Shown here: piece by piece, positions 16,637 to 26,879 of the stretch
Layout of the letters: each line of letters starts with the position of its first letter
Numbering within the stretch: the stretch's first letter is position 1
DNA from: Aerococcus sp. HMSC062A02
Lineage (GTDB): Bacteria > Bacillota > Bacilli > Lactobacillales > Aerococcaceae
Length of the DNA stretch: 62,503 bases
Direction: 5' to 3'
NCBI RefSeq assembly: GCF_001809535.1
Contig: NZ_KV797910.1
Coordinates: 21,957-84,459 of the forward strand
Position numbers and translations under genes: made by a program
The notes under the pieces: generated by a model
Told to the model about the DNA's origin: nothing
What the model saw: only the letters and a program-made list of their open reading frames with translations
Database searches by the model: none

Positions 16637-16865
16637 TGGGTCTCACCTCAATCTCTTGCTGTTTATTCTAGTCTATCGTAAAAAGCGAGAATAGTAAATT
16701 GATTCTGATTGAAAAATGCGAAAAGAAGCAATTTTAAGCTTTTTTGCTTGAATGACACAGAAATCTTTGGAAGAATAAAAGTGTATAGCCTTTAAGTAAG
16801 CATCCGCTCTGCTTTTGAATTTGCTTTTTAGGACTAATTGTCAATGTTAATTAGCTAGGGAAGTA

Positions 16866-16893
16866 AATAAAAAAGAGTGCGTAAAACACACTC
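16866..16893 (-). terminator. Terminator after spx
   Basis: On the minus strand GAGTG, 9-base loop, CACTC is followed by a long T-run. Confidence 0.75.
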
Positions 16894-16906
16894 CTTAGAT
16901 GAATTA

Positions 16907-17302
16907 TTAGCCCATCTTACGTAAAGCTTCATGCAGTTCAATCTTACGAACTTTACGAGGTAGGAAGCGACGAATTTCATCTTCGTTGTATCCTACTTGC
17001 AGGCGCTTCTCATCCATAATAATTGGACGGCGAAGTAAGCCTGGCGTTGTTTGAATTAAATCAAACAGTTCATTCAAACCGATTTCTTCAAGATTGAGGT
17101 CCAATTCTTGGAAAGCCTTAGATCTTGTTGAAATAATTTCTTCAGTCCCATTTTCAGTCATACGTAAAATGTCTTTGATTTCATCTGAACTGAGGGGATC
17201 GGAAAAGATATTGCGCTCTTCGTAAGCTATGTCGTTCTCTTCTAGCCAAGCGCGCGCTTTACGGCATGAAGTGCAACTTGGTGACGTGTATAATTTTACC
17301 AT
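16907..17302 (-). CDS. spx: Transcriptional regulator Spx
   Basis: An ArsC-like RNA polymerase-binding regulator of 131 residues. The redox switch Cys10-x2-Cys13 is in [13 protein letters not shown], and the [20 protein letters not shown] region is typical of Spx. It reprograms transcription under disulfide stress and is degraded by ClpXP with SpxH, encoded 5 kb away. The second ATG is chosen: it gives the standard length and correct spacing from AAGGAGA. Confidence 0.95.
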   Translation of the reverse strand: MVKLYTSPSCTSCRKARAWLEENDIAYEERNIFSDPLSSDEIKDILRMTENGTEEIISTRSKAFQELDLNLEEIGLNELFDLIQTTPGLLRRPIIMDEKRLQVGYNEDEIRRFLPRKVRKIELHEALRKMG

Positions 17303-17348
17303 TTGCATCTCTCCTTAAGAAATGACTAATGCATCATTCAACATACTT

Positions 17349-17393
17349 ATTATAACAATTATTAAAATCCATTTAAAGCTACTTTCGAAAGTA
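17349..17393 (-). promoter_or_regulatory. spx promoter with PerR-like box and upstream palindrome
   Basis: On the minus strand TTTAAA, 17 bp, TATAAT. On the plus strand TTATAACAATTATTA (17350-17364) covers the -10 and matches 12 of 14 defined positions of the PerR box TTATAATnATTATAA. A perfect palindrome TACTTTCGAAAGTA (17380-17393) sits just upstream of the -35. Confidence 0.55.
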
Positions 17394-17709
17394 AGAATTT
17401 GATTAAATACGAAGATGGGTTAAAAGCCTGACATGAAGGGCTTTTAAATTGTAAGTAATTTGTAAAGAAATGGATTTATCTACAATAAAGAAAAAATAAA
17501 AACATTTTTTGTATTTTTATTTCTTTTTTTATTCACTCGCAATAATTAAAGCTTAAGATCTCGCGCCTTTTAAGGAGATATAGTTTTTTGGAATAAAAAT
17601 GTGCAACTCATTATTCTACCACAGATCTGATTTAATACCATTAAAAGCAACTTTTGAATTAAAAGTCGCAGGAAAAAAACAGTCTTCTACTGAATTCCTT
17701 GAGGGCTAA
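17394..17709. other. AT-rich divergent spacer between spx and trpS
   Basis: No gene seen. It holds an isolated inverted repeat TTAAAAGCC/GGCTTTTAA (17420-17447), a very AT-rich imperfect inverted repeat (about 17484-17530) and a weak hairpin followed by TTTTTT near 17590. No T-box motif is present, so trpS is not under T-box control here. Confidence 0.35.
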
Positions 17710-17718
17710 TGCTATAAT
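17710..17718 (+). promoter_or_regulatory. Extended -10 promoter of trpS
   Basis: TGCTATAAT is a consensus extended -10 element 34 bp before the start codon; no good -35 is visible. Confidence 0.6.
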
Positions 17719-17740
17719 AAGAAGGTAATTTACTAACTAG

Positions 17741-18745
<1,005 letters not shown>

Positions 18746-18766
18746 TGCAAGTTTTATAGTCAAAGC

Positions 18767-18803
18767 AAGCAAGTTTCCTATCAAAAAGGGGACTTGCTTT
18801 TTT
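18767..18803 (+). terminator. Terminator after trpS
   Basis: AAGCAAGT/ACTTGCTT stem, then a T-run. Confidence 0.75.
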
Positions 18804-18990
18804 ATCTGCTCGTTATTTAAATTGTCTGGGTGAGCATACGTTTACTTTTTAAACAAAACTAGCCGCTATTAATTTTTTTCGATTACTCGTCATCAAAAAA
18901 ATTAGAGCATCTTTTTGGCTTCCTATATTCTAAATAAACTTTCGTGGATTTGGCGCAATTTGGTTTATATATCTATAGGAGGTGCGTGAG

Positions 18991-20010
18991 ATGTTTTTTG
19001 CACATATCGAAAATAATCAATTGATTGCAGCGAGCCAGGTGGGGGCTTTGGAGAGCCAGCCGCGCTTTTATTGTCCGACTTGCCACAAGCAAGTAAACTT
19101 CTGCCAACCGCGGCGAGGTCGCCCTTACTTTGCCCACCAAGCTAAGCGTTCTACTGGGGGAGGGGAATCTGACCGCCACCGGGCTTCTAAGGAACAAATG
19201 GCCGAAATCCTAAGGGCAGGAGGCTATGAGGTCTTGACGGAACTGCCTATCGATACGATTAAACGACGGGCTGACTTATGCGTAGATAAGCGCTGGGTTT
19301 TAGAGATCCAATATGCGCAAATGTCAGCTGAGGAAGCAGGGCAGCGGACTAGTGATTATCATTTTGCAGGCTTTAATTTGCTCTGGTTGCTCGGCCACCA
19401 GTCGCCCCACTTCAAGCTGCGACCAGCTTATTTAAAGCGTTTGTGGCCCTTCCTCAAGCCCTTTGCCCAGCTAGGCCTCTGCCTGCCTTATTGGCACGAG
19501 GAAGCGGCTGATGTTCGTCTATATGCTCTTGATTATTATGGGAGGCTCGGGACAGTCTACCGGCTATCGCTCCCGGACTACCTCGCCCTCTGTCAGTTGA
19601 CAGGCTGGGAGGAGGATTTCAACTTTAGTCAACTGATCCCTAAGCAGGCCATCCATAGTCTGTCTCCCTCACATTACCAGCGTCGCTTACTGGAGATCCT
19701 AAGGCGGCCCAGCCAGTCGGAGCGGCGTTTGCTCAATTGCCTCTATCAGGTCGGCCTCTCTCTCATGGATTTGCCCCAGATCTTGGTCTTAGTCACAGAC
19801 AAATCTTTACTCACTGAAGAGCCCTTTTGGCTAGTTTTAGCCTATACTTACTTGGTTAACCAGGGCTTTTTGACTCGAGAGGACTTGGCCCAAGCCTTGT
19901 CTTGGCGCCCGCATCCTGTTTTTGAGTTAGCATTAAGAGAAGATTTTTTGAACTATCTCTTCCAGAGCTTGCCTCAGTTTTTGAAGGCGGGTGAGACTAT
20001 GCTAGAATAG
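18991..20010 (+). CDS. coiA: Competence protein CoiA-like
   Basis: A protein of 339 residues of the CoiA family, needed in naturally competent Firmicutes after DNA uptake, probably for RecA-linked processing. An N-terminal CPTCHKQV zinc knuckle-like motif precedes a PD-(D/E)xK nuclease core: RRADLCVDKRWVLEIQYAQMS supplies Asp and the ExQ pair. ATG 18991 is preferred to GTG 18982, which lies inside the AGGAGG ribosome site. pepF follows 26 bp downstream. No cin-box-like promoter was seen upstream. Confidence 0.85.
   Translation: MFFAHIENNQLIAASQVGALESQPRFYCPTCHKQVNFCQPRRGRPYFAHQAKRSTGGGESDRHRASKEQMAEILRAGGYEVLTELPIDTIKRRADLCVDKRWVLEIQYAQMSAEEAGQRTSDYHFAGFNLLWLLGHQSPHFKLRPAYLKRLWPFLKPFAQLGLCLPYWHEEAADVRLYALDYYGRLGTVYRLSLPDYLALCQLTGWEEDFNFSQLIPKQAIHSLSPSHYQRRLLEILRRPSQSERRLLNCLYQVGLSLMDLPQILVLVTDKSLLTEEPFWLVLAYTYLVNQGFLTREDLAQALSWRPHPVFELALREDFLNYLFQSLPQFLKAGETMLE
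19981..20008 (+). promoter_or_regulatory. Candidate internal promoter for pepF inside coiA
   Basis: TTGAAG, 16 bp, TAGAAT with an extended TGC in front of the -10, lying over the last codons of coiA. The string GAGACTATGCTAGAATA recurs before the YkuJ-like gene at about 38147. Confidence 0.45.
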
Positions 20011-20036
20011 GAAGAGAGAATAAAGGAGGATATCAT

Positions 20037-21833
20037 ATGTCAGAAATTAAAGAAGCCCAAGCCAGAGAGGCTATGGATCCCGCCTACCAGTGGGACCTGA
20101 GCTCAATTTATGCCCAAGATGAAGACTTTGAAAAAGATTTAGCTAATTTTAGCCAACATTTAGACCGTCTCGCCCCTTACCAAGGCCAGCTCCATAAGGG
20201 GGAAGACCAGGTGATTGGCGCCCTAGAGGTTCTTTTAGAGATTAGCCGGCAACTGGAACGGCTCTATGTCTATGCCCATCTCAAGCACGACCAGGATACG
20301 ACTAACGCCAAGTATTTGGACTATAATAACAAAGCCAGTGGTCTCTTGACTGAGGTCTCAAGTGCTCTGTCTTGGTTTGAGCCTGAAGTCTTGGCCTTGC
20401 CCGATGACAGTTTGGACCGCCTCGCTGAGCGTGAGGATTACGGGCAATTCTTTAAGGAATTGAGAGACCAGAAGGCCCATGTCCTTGATCCTGAATTGGA
20501 AAAGGCCCTAGCAGCAGCGGGTGAAATCTTCTCTAGCCCAGGACGGATTTTTAGCATGATTAATAACGCTGACTTAACTTTTGAGCCGGTTGAAGCGGCG
20601 GATGGTCAGAAAATTTCCTTAACTCATGGGAGTTATGGCCGCTTATTAGAACACTCGGACCGCAACTTGCGCCGTCAGGCCTTCCACAATCTCTACCAGG
20701 GCTATGAAGGCTTGATTCATACCCTGGCCGAGAATATGAGTAATAATGTGAAGAGCCACAATTACAAGGCCAAGCTCCGTCACTATGATAGTGCACGCGA
20801 AGCTGCTCTGGCGCAAAATCATATTCCCGTGGCTGTCTATGATCGTCTGGTAGAAAAGGTGAACGACCACCTAGGAGACTTCCACGACTACTTAAACTTC
20901 CGTAAAGACCAACTTGGCTTGGAAAAGATGCAGATGTATGACCTCTATACGCCCCTAGCTGGTGAGGCGCCTATCCGCTTTACTTTTGAAGAGGCTAAGG
21001 CACTTACCCGCAAGGCCCTAGCGCCCCTCGGCCAGGCTTATTTGGCTGATCTGGAACAGGCCTTTGAGGAAGGCTGGATTGATGTCTATGAGAATATCGG
21101 TAAAAGGTCAGGGGCTTATTCATCTGGTGCCTATGACACCAAGCCTTATGTTCTGCTCAACTGGCAAGATTCCTTAAATGATGTCTATACTCTGGTCCAT
21201 GAACTGGGTCACAGTATGCATTCTTACTACACCCGCAAGCACCAGCCTTATGTTTATGGAGATTATTCGATCTTCTTGGCTGAGATTGCCTCGACCACGA
21301 ATGAGAATCTCTTAACTGAATATCTCTTAGCGACCGTGGAAGATACGGAGACCCGGATCTATATTCTCAACCAATACTTGGATAGCGTGAAGGGGACGCT
21401 CTTTAGACAGACCCAGTTCGCTGAATTCGAACAGTGGATGCATGAAGAGGCAGCCGCAGGGCGAAGTTTGACGGCAGAGACCCTCAATAAGGCCTATTTC
21501 GAACTCAACCAACGCTACTACGGGTCAGCTGTTGATCCTGAAGACCAGACGATTGCTATGGAATGGGCACGGATTCCGCATTTCTATTATAATTTCTATG
21601 TCTACCAATATGCGACAGGTTTCTCTGCTGCCAATCGTTTGGCTGAACGGATTAGTCGTGGGGAAGAGGGGGCTGTTAGTGCTTACCTAAGCTACTTATC
21701 AGCGGGCTCTAGCGATTACCCGATTCAGGTGATGCAGCGCGCTGGTGTGGATATGACCAAGGGTGACTACTTGGATTCTGCCTTTGTCCAATTCAAGGCT
21801 CGCCTCCAAGAACTGAAACAATTAATGGCTTAA
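20037..21833 (+). CDS. pepF: Oligoendopeptidase F
   Basis: An M3B metallopeptidase of 598 residues that cuts short peptides in the cytoplasm. The zinc site is HELGH (His388, His392), followed by an acidic zinc ligand in the AEIASTTNENL segment about 25 residues on. The N-terminal oligopeptidase F domain spans about 115-185. The coiA-pepF pairing is common in Bacilli. Confidence 0.95.
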   Translation: MSEIKEAQAREAMDPAYQWDLSSIYAQDEDFEKDLANFSQHLDRLAPYQGQLHKGEDQVIGALEVLLEISRQLERLYVYAHLKHDQDTTNAKYLDYNNKASGLLTEVSSALSWFEPEVLALPDDSLDRLAEREDYGQFFKELRDQKAHVLDPELEKALAAAGEIFSSPGRIFSMINNADLTFEPVEAADGQKISLTHGSYGRLLEHSDRNLRRQAFHNLYQGYEGLIHTLAENMSNNVKSHNYKAKLRHYDSAREAALAQNHIPVAVYDRLVEKVNDHLGDFHDYLNFRKDQLGLEKMQMYDLYTPLAGEAPIRFTFEEAKALTRKALAPLGQAYLADLEQAFEEGWIDVYENIGKRSGAYSSGAYDTKPYVLLNWQDSLNDVYTLVHELGHSMHSYYTRKHQPYVYGDYSIFLAEIASTTNENLLTEYLLATVEDTETRIYILNQYLDSVKGTLFRQTQFAEFEQWMHEEAAAGRSLTAETLNKAYFELNQRYYGSAVDPEDQTIAMEWARIPHFYYNFYVYQYATGFSAANRLAERISRGEEGAVSAYLSYLSAGSSDYPIQVMQRAGVDMTKGDYLDSAFVQFKARLQELKQLMA

Positions 21834-21870
21834 AAAAGCTTCCTTTATTAAAAATAGAGAACAAGAAAAA

Positions 21871-21931
21871 AAGAGACCCAATCTTGAAGAGCTGGCGAGT
21901 TAAGCTGGCTTTTCAAGGGGTCTCTTTTTTT
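21871..21931. terminator. Bidirectional terminator between pepF and spxH
   Basis: AAGAGACCC pairs with GGGTCTCTT over an inner CTTGAA/TTCAAG stem; A- and T-runs lie on both sides. Confidence 0.75.
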
Positions 21932-22667
21932 ATTTATTGAGTAGGCGCAGGTTGCCGGTGTTAATGGTGGACACTTGGCTTTTGTTGGCCTTGTTATGAT
22001 AATGGCTGGCTTGGTAATTGAATAAACTATCTTCTGTTGGATGAATCATTTGGTCGGTGATATAGTCCAGGTTGTCCTTAGTGATATCCTGGTCTAATTT
22101 GAGACCGTAGCGAAAATCCAAATTGTCGAAGATGACCAGGCTAGGGTTAGAACGAATCTTCATCTGCTGGGCGATTTTGAGATCTGTATGGTAAGACTTA
22201 AGGGCAGAACCAGAATAAATATCTTCCTGCCACATCCCGAGGTCGACGCGGGCTTCTTTGGCGAGTTCAAGCATTCGTTCTTTGGTAAATTCTTCTTCAG
22301 CGAGACCAAAGTGCTCCTGCATGGTCATGAGAAATTGTCGGCCCACTCTCTTGCCTTGGAGCAAGGCAGCCTTGTAGCCCACTGCAATCTGGTGCATGTG
22401 GCAGTAGAGGCGGTTGCGCTCGCCCAGGCTAAGCTTGGTCCAGTTTTTTTGTTTTAAGTATTCGTTGAATAAGCGGAAGTCATTACAGGCAATGAAGCGA
22501 TAGTACACTCGCTTGTCGGTATGCTCCATAAAGTCTAGAACTTCCTCTTCACAAGAATGGCAATTACTTCCCATTGGGTTAACGAATAGGAAGAGCTCGA
22601 AGACATGGTCGTGGTCTTCTGCGGTTAGGTCGGTCGTCTGCTTGTGAGAATACTGAAATTGCTTCAT
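21930..22667 (-). CDS. spxH: DsbA-family ClpXP adaptor SpxH (YjbH-like)
   Basis: A cytoplasmic thioredoxin-fold protein of 245 residues without signal peptide. The active-site region reads FVNPMGSNCHSCEEE with Cys36-x2-Cys39. The later SNPSLVIFDN segment supplies the cis-Pro. Members of this family (YjbH/SpxH) bind Spx and feed it to ClpXP. Assignment rests on fold plus position after coiA-pepF, as in Bacillus. It follows the CYTH gene by 33 bp on the same strand. Confidence 0.75.
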   Translation of the reverse strand: MKQFQYSHKQTTDLTAEDHDHVFELFLFVNPMGSNCHSCEEEVLDFMEHTDKRVYYRFIACNDFRLFNEYLKQKNWTKLSLGERNRLYCHMHQIAVGYKAALLQGKRVGRQFLMTMQEHFGLAEEEFTKERMLELAKEARVDLGMWQEDIYSGSALKSYHTDLKIAQQMKIRSNPSLVIFDNLDFRYGLKLDQDITKDNLDYITDQMIHPTEDSLFNYQASHYHNKANKSQVSTINTGNLRLLNK

Positions 22668-22700
22668 AAGGCTGATAACCTCCTTCCAATTGAGCCTATG

Positions 22701-23291
22701 CTAAAATGTATAATCCGGAACAGTCGCTTGCATACGGGCGACTTTGACGGCAGCAGGTCGCCGTTCAATTTGCCGTTCCTCTAAAAAGTTTTGGAAAATT
22801 TGCCAGCCTTTTTGGGAATTGTTGACCTCCATCTCAAGTTCATAGTCTTGGTAGTGGTCGAATTGGCAGGCATCGAGGACAAGGAGCTGGCCTTGGTAGG
22901 GGAGCTCCCGCCTCAAGGTCTGGAAGTGCCCAATCATTTCCAGGCTTTGCCAGGTGATACCAGCCTGATTGAGGACCTGCTTGAGGCTCTCTTTGATGAC
23001 GGGGCGTCCCTGGGCTAGACTGGCTGTAACTTCTTCTACTGAGAGTATCTCCGTATATTCCCACATCTCTTGGTCAGCTTGGCGGACCTTAAGGGTGAGG
23101 TGCTGGTAGTTATCCGCTTGGCGAATACGTAAGCCCATTCCCCTGGCTTTGAGTTGCCGGTCAGCCGTATCATAATACATATTGTGTAAGTGTTTGATCC
23201 TTTGCTCGCAATCTTCAAATTCGCTGATAAGCGTCTGGTACTCAGTTGGGGAAAGGATATTCTTATATTCGATTTCAACTTCTTCTTCCAT
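22701..23291 (-). CDS. CYTH domain protein (YjbK-like)
   Basis: A protein of 196 residues opening with the CYTH signature ExExK (VEIEYK), then an eight-stranded tunnel pattern with conserved basic strands (GLRIRQAD, LTLKVRQ, EMEVN). CYTH proteins hydrolyse triphosphates such as inorganic triphosphate or thiamine triphosphate; the substrate here is not clear. The ATG at 23291 is preferred because GGAAGGAG lies just upstream; a longer in-frame start adds residues unlike the family. It is the first gene of the CYTH-spxH unit. Confidence 0.82.
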   Translation of the reverse strand: MEEEVEIEYKNILSPTEYQTLISEFEDCEQRIKHLHNMYYDTADRQLKARGMGLRIRQADNYQHLTLKVRQADQEMWEYTEILSVEEVTASLAQGRPVIKESLKQVLNQAGITWQSLEMIGHFQTLRRELPYQGQLLVLDACQFDHYQDYELEMEVNNSQKGWQIFQNFLEERQIERRPAAVKVARMQATVPDYTF

Positions 23292-23648
23292 TTGATCGCT
23301 CCTTCCCTTCCCTGTTTCAAGGCCATTATAGCAATTCTCAGGGGAGATAGAAACTAATGTGCTTGGCTGAAGTCTCATAAGATTAAATTTAGGATGACCA
23401 AAAAATAATCTTTAATCATATGAATTGTAACTGATAAAGAAGGACTAGGCAAGGTTTTGCGCTTATTATAATTGAATATAAAGTTTATAGATAAAGACTA
23501 TTGCTCAGGGCTTTAGTGGAAAATGAGCTAGAAGAAAGCGACTTTGTCACGGTTTATGTCTTCATGAGAGAGGGATTTTTTCTAGCTTATTAAGCTTTTT
23601 ATGATAAAATAGGGGTGTTTGTTTGAAAAGAAAGGGGGACTGGCTCGC
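23292..23648. promoter_or_regulatory. Divergent control region between the CYTH and NAD kinase genes
   Basis: The minus strand carries an extended -10, TGCTATAAT (23325-23333), for the CYTH gene. Toward NAD kinase a TAAAAT (about 23605) is a weak -10. The remaining ~250 bp hold no gene; a (p)ppGpp synthetase (RelQ) found at this place in related genomes is absent. Confidence 0.5.
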
Positions 23649-24443
23649 ATGAAAGTTGCTATTGTAAATAATCCAAAGACACAGTCCTTGGCAGTAAAAG
23701 AAAAAATACTAGAATTGTTTTTAGAGCGGGGGATCTTGCTTGACCAAGACCAACCGGATATCGTGATCAGTATAGGCGGGGATGGCACCTTGCTCCATGC
23801 CTTCCATGCCTACCAAGACCAGCTTGACCGGGTGCGGTTTATCGGCTTACATACTGGCCACCTAGGTTTCTATACGGACTGGAAGGACAACCAAGTGGCT
23901 GAACTGGTCGATGCCATCAGCCGGGACCAGGGTGAGCATGTCTCCTACCCCCTCTTGGAAGTGCGCCTCGTTCATAGTGATGGGCTAAGCAGCCGACGCT
24001 TGGCTCTGAATGAATCGGCTATTCGACGTTATGAGGGGACCATGACTTGCGAAGTTTATATCCGCGATGAGCTCTTTGAAGTCTTTCGAGGGGATGGCCT
24101 TTGTGTATCGACTCCCACTGGCTCAACTGGGCTCAATAAATCCTTAGGGGGAGCTGTGGTCCATCCGCGTTTGCAGACCCTCCAGCTGACAGAGATCGCC
24201 TCGCTCAACAACCGGGTCTTCCGTACCTTGAGCTCTTCGATGTTGATTGCACCGGATGAATGGATTGTGCTCCGACCAGGTGATGGGGAGATTTCAGGCG
24301 TCTATTTGTTTGTTGACCAATATTCAGCCCCTCTGGAGGAGGTTAAGCAGATTGAATTTCGGATTGCCGAAGAGCGGATTCATTTTGCACGTTACCGTCA
24401 CTTACACTTTTGGAACCGTGTCAAGACAAGCTTTATTGGTTAG
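23649..24443 (+). CDS. nadK: NAD kinase
   Basis: Phosphorylates NAD to NADP. 264 residues, with the catalytic GGDGTLLHAFH loop, the NE motif (LALNESAIRR) and STPTGSTGLNKSLGGAVVHP. The ATG at 23649 gives the usual MKVAIVNNP beginning and has GGGGGAC upstream. It is the first gene of a three-gene run with a pseudouridine synthase and mgtE. Confidence 0.94.
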   Translation: MKVAIVNNPKTQSLAVKEKILELFLERGILLDQDQPDIVISIGGDGTLLHAFHAYQDQLDRVRFIGLHTGHLGFYTDWKDNQVAELVDAISRDQGEHVSYPLLEVRLVHSDGLSSRRLALNESAIRRYEGTMTCEVYIRDELFEVFRGDGLCVSTPTGSTGLNKSLGGAVVHPRLQTLQLTEIASLNNRVFRTLSSSMLIAPDEWIVLRPGDGEISGVYLFVDQYSAPLEEVKQIEFRIAEERIHFARYRHLHFWNRVKTSFIG

Positions 24444-24477
24444 CTCTGCATAGGACACGAGGGAGGAATGAAGCACT

Positions 24478-25401
24478 GTGTTATCTTTTGAATGGACGGT
24501 CCACCAAGACATGTATGTTCGTACTTTTTTGCGGGGGAAGGGGATTTCGCGCCGTCTCCTAGCTCGGATTAAATACCATGGCGGGGAGGTCCTCTTGAAT
24601 GATGAGCCCCGTTATGTGGGGACCCAGGCCGTGGTGGGTGATCGGATTAAAGTCTTAATCCCAGATGAAGGGAAGCAGGAGGAGATTGAGGGGATGCCAG
24701 GGCCCTTGGAAATTCTCTTTGAGGATGACCATTATTTGGCTGTCAATAAGCCGGCCTATTATACTTCGATTCCTTCTTTCCATAATCCCCAGGGGTCGAT
24801 GGCGAATATCTTGAAGGCCTATTACCAAGCACAGAATTATGATAACCAGGTCATCCATGTCGTGACACGCTTGGACCGAGATACCAGCGGCGTGATGCTT
24901 TTTGCCAAGCACCAATTTGCCCATTCGCTCCTGGACCAGAGCTTGCGTCAGGGCGGGATTGATAAGCGTTACTGGGCCTTTACCCCTGACCCTCTGCAGC
25001 CCAAGGACCAGGGTTTTATTGAAGCGGGCATTGGTCGGAAGCCGGGCTCGATCATTGAACGTCGGGTTGACCCAGACGGTAAGCCGGCCTTAACGGAATA
25101 CCAGCTCTTGCGGGAGACGGCAGCTGGTTACCTCTATGGGGTCCGCCTCCATACCGGGCGCACCCATCAGATCCGTGTCCACTTTGCCTATGCGGGAGCG
25201 CCCTTGTATGGTGACAGCCTATACGGCGGAGACCTGGCAGCCGGTCTTGACCGCCAGGCCCTCCACTGCCGGAGCTTATCCTTCAACCACCCCTTGACCG
25301 GCGACCACTTGCAGATTATTGCCCCTTTAGCTGATGAATTGTCGGATTGGCAGATGCGTTATTTTGAAGACCAAGAGAAAGAGTGTGAAGATGGTAGATA
25401 A
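24478..25401 (+). CDS. RluA/RluD-family pseudouridine synthase
   Basis: A protein of 307 residues with an N-terminal S4-like RNA-binding region (SRRLLARIKYHGGEVLLNDEP) and a catalytic domain. The catalytic Asp is in HVVTRLDRDTSGVMLFAK, and the RTHQIRVH motif follows. The site modified (23S rRNA or tRNA) cannot be told from sequence. It begins with GTG after GGGAGG. Its 3' end overlaps mgtE by 11 bp. Confidence 0.9.
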   Translation: MLSFEWTVHQDMYVRTFLRGKGISRRLLARIKYHGGEVLLNDEPRYVGTQAVVGDRIKVLIPDEGKQEEIEGMPGPLEILFEDDHYLAVNKPAYYTSIPSFHNPQGSMANILKAYYQAQNYDNQVIHVVTRLDRDTSGVMLFAKHQFAHSLLDQSLRQGGIDKRYWAFTPDPLQPKDQGFIEAGIGRKPGSIIERRVDPDGKPALTEYQLLRETAAGYLYGVRLHTGRTHQIRVHFAYAGAPLYGDSLYGGDLAAGLDRQALHCRSLSFNHPLTGDHLQIIAPLADELSDWQMRYFEDQEKECEDGR

Positions 25402-26803
25402 AAAAGAAGTCCAAAACGCTGAAAATCCTGAAATCTATGAAAGTCAACAAATGACCGATGAAGAGGTTTTTGAAGGGGTCATGGCCTGTTTGAGGCGAAA
25501 TGACCGGGTGGCTTTTCGTGAAGAATTCTTCAAAAACCATACCTTTGTTCAAGCTCAGATTTATTTGAATTTGGAATTTGCTGACCGCCAGCTCGTCCAT
25601 GAATTCCTGGAGCCCCAGGAGCTGGCTGAAATCTATGATATTATCGATGATGAAGATGAAAGCCTGATCTTAGCCTTCCTGAATGAAATGAATGACCAGT
25701 ATTCGGCAGTGGTCCTGGGCGAGATGTACACCGATAATGCTGCGGATATCTTGAATGACCTGAAACCGGAGAAGATGCGAACCTACCTGCGCCTGATGCC
25801 GAAAGCGCGAGCGGATGAACTTAAGGTCCTGATGAATTATGGGGATGAAACGGCCGGGGGGATTATGACCACGGAGTTTGTCTCGATTAAGGCCAACCAA
25901 ACCATCCGTTCAGCTATGACCCTGCTTCGGGCCAAGGCCGAAAATGCGGAGAGTATCTACTATCTCTATATTGTTGACGATGATAACCGCTTAGTGGGCG
26001 TTCTCTCCCTGCGTGACCTCATCCTCAGTGAAGGCCATGTCCTAGTCTCTGATGTCATGTCTAGCCGGGTGATCTCGGTGGATGTCGATGAGGAGCAGAG
26101 CCAGGTGGCCCGAACCATTAAGGACTATGACTTCTTCGCCATTCCGGTGGTGGAAGCAACCGGCGAATTGCTGGGGATTATTACCGTTGATGATATCCTC
26201 GATGTTATGGATGACGAAGCCATGGCCGATTATTCTGGTCTGGCAGGGGTGGACGTGGATGAGCAGTATGAGAGTCCATCCAAGTCTGCCAAGTCCCGGT
26301 TACCCTGGTTGATTACCTTGCTTTGCCTGGGTATGGGGACATCGAGCTTGATTAGCCAATTTGAAGGCATGATTTCAGAAGTCGCTACCTTGTCCCTCTT
26401 TATCACCCTGATCACAGGGACGGCAGGGAATGCGGGGACCCAGTCCTTGGCCGTGGCGGTTCGCAAGCTTGCCTTGCCTGATGACCAGTCGACCTCGCTT
26501 TTTTCGATGATTATGCGAGAAATTGTAACGGGGCTCCTCTGTGGGGCGATTACAGGTCTGACCATTATGTTGATTGTTGGTTTCTGGCAGTCTAACTTTG
26601 TCTTAGGGGCTGTGGTTGGAATTGCTATGCTCTGTGCCATTACTGTAGCCAACTTAGCGGGGAGCTTGATCCCCATCTTAATGGACCGTTTAGGCTTCGA
26701 TCCCGCCGTTGCTTCGGGTCCCTTTATTACGACCTTGAGTGACTTGACTTCGGTATTAATTTACTTTACGATCGCGGCGCAATTCCTGCCTTTGTTGATG
26801 TAA
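25391..26803 (+). CDS. mgtE: Magnesium transporter MgtE
   Basis: A homodimeric Mg2+ channel of 470 residues. The cytosolic N domain (helical, with the Asp/Glu-rich EPQELAEIYDIIDDEDE) is followed by two CBS motifs (about 150-270) and a five-helix membrane domain. The selectivity segment TLITGTAGNAGTQSLAVAVR is near 380. The ATG at 25391 is chosen because upstream in-frame codons lie in the preceding gene and lack family similarity. Confidence 0.94.
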   Translation: MVDKKEVQNAENPEIYESQQMTDEEVFEGVMACLRRNDRVAFREEFFKNHTFVQAQIYLNLEFADRQLVHEFLEPQELAEIYDIIDDEDESLILAFLNEMNDQYSAVVLGEMYTDNAADILNDLKPEKMRTYLRLMPKARADELKVLMNYGDETAGGIMTTEFVSIKANQTIRSAMTLLRAKAENAESIYYLYIVDDDNRLVGVLSLRDLILSEGHVLVSDVMSSRVISVDVDEEQSQVARTIKDYDFFAIPVVEATGELLGIITVDDILDVMDDEAMADYSGLAGVDVDEQYESPSKSAKSRLPWLITLLCLGMGTSSLISQFEGMISEVATLSLFITLITGTAGNAGTQSLAVAVRKLALPDDQSTSLFSMIMREIVTGLLCGAITGLTIMLIVGFWQSNFVLGAVVGIAMLCAITVANLAGSLIPILMDRLGFDPAVASGPFITTLSDLTSVLIYFTIAAQFLPLLM

Positions 26804-26825
26804 TTATCGAGCTAAGACCGGAAAC

Positions 26826-26854
26826 TTGATTTTAGTTTATAAATAGATTAAAAT
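26826..26854 (+). promoter_or_regulatory. Promoter of the metA T-box transcript
   Basis: TTGATT, 17 bp, TAAAAT, about 30 bp before the first T-box helix. Confidence 0.6.
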
Positions 26855-26879
26855 AGTGATAGTTTAGTGATATCAAGAT

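Noticed and set aside
18900-18990. Competence sigma (cin-box) promoter before coiA
   Set aside because: No TACGAATA-like element at a suitable position.
26230-26676. Minus-strand frame of 148 codons inside mgtE
   Set aside because: Antisense shadow of the conserved MgtE membrane domain; no RBS or promoter.
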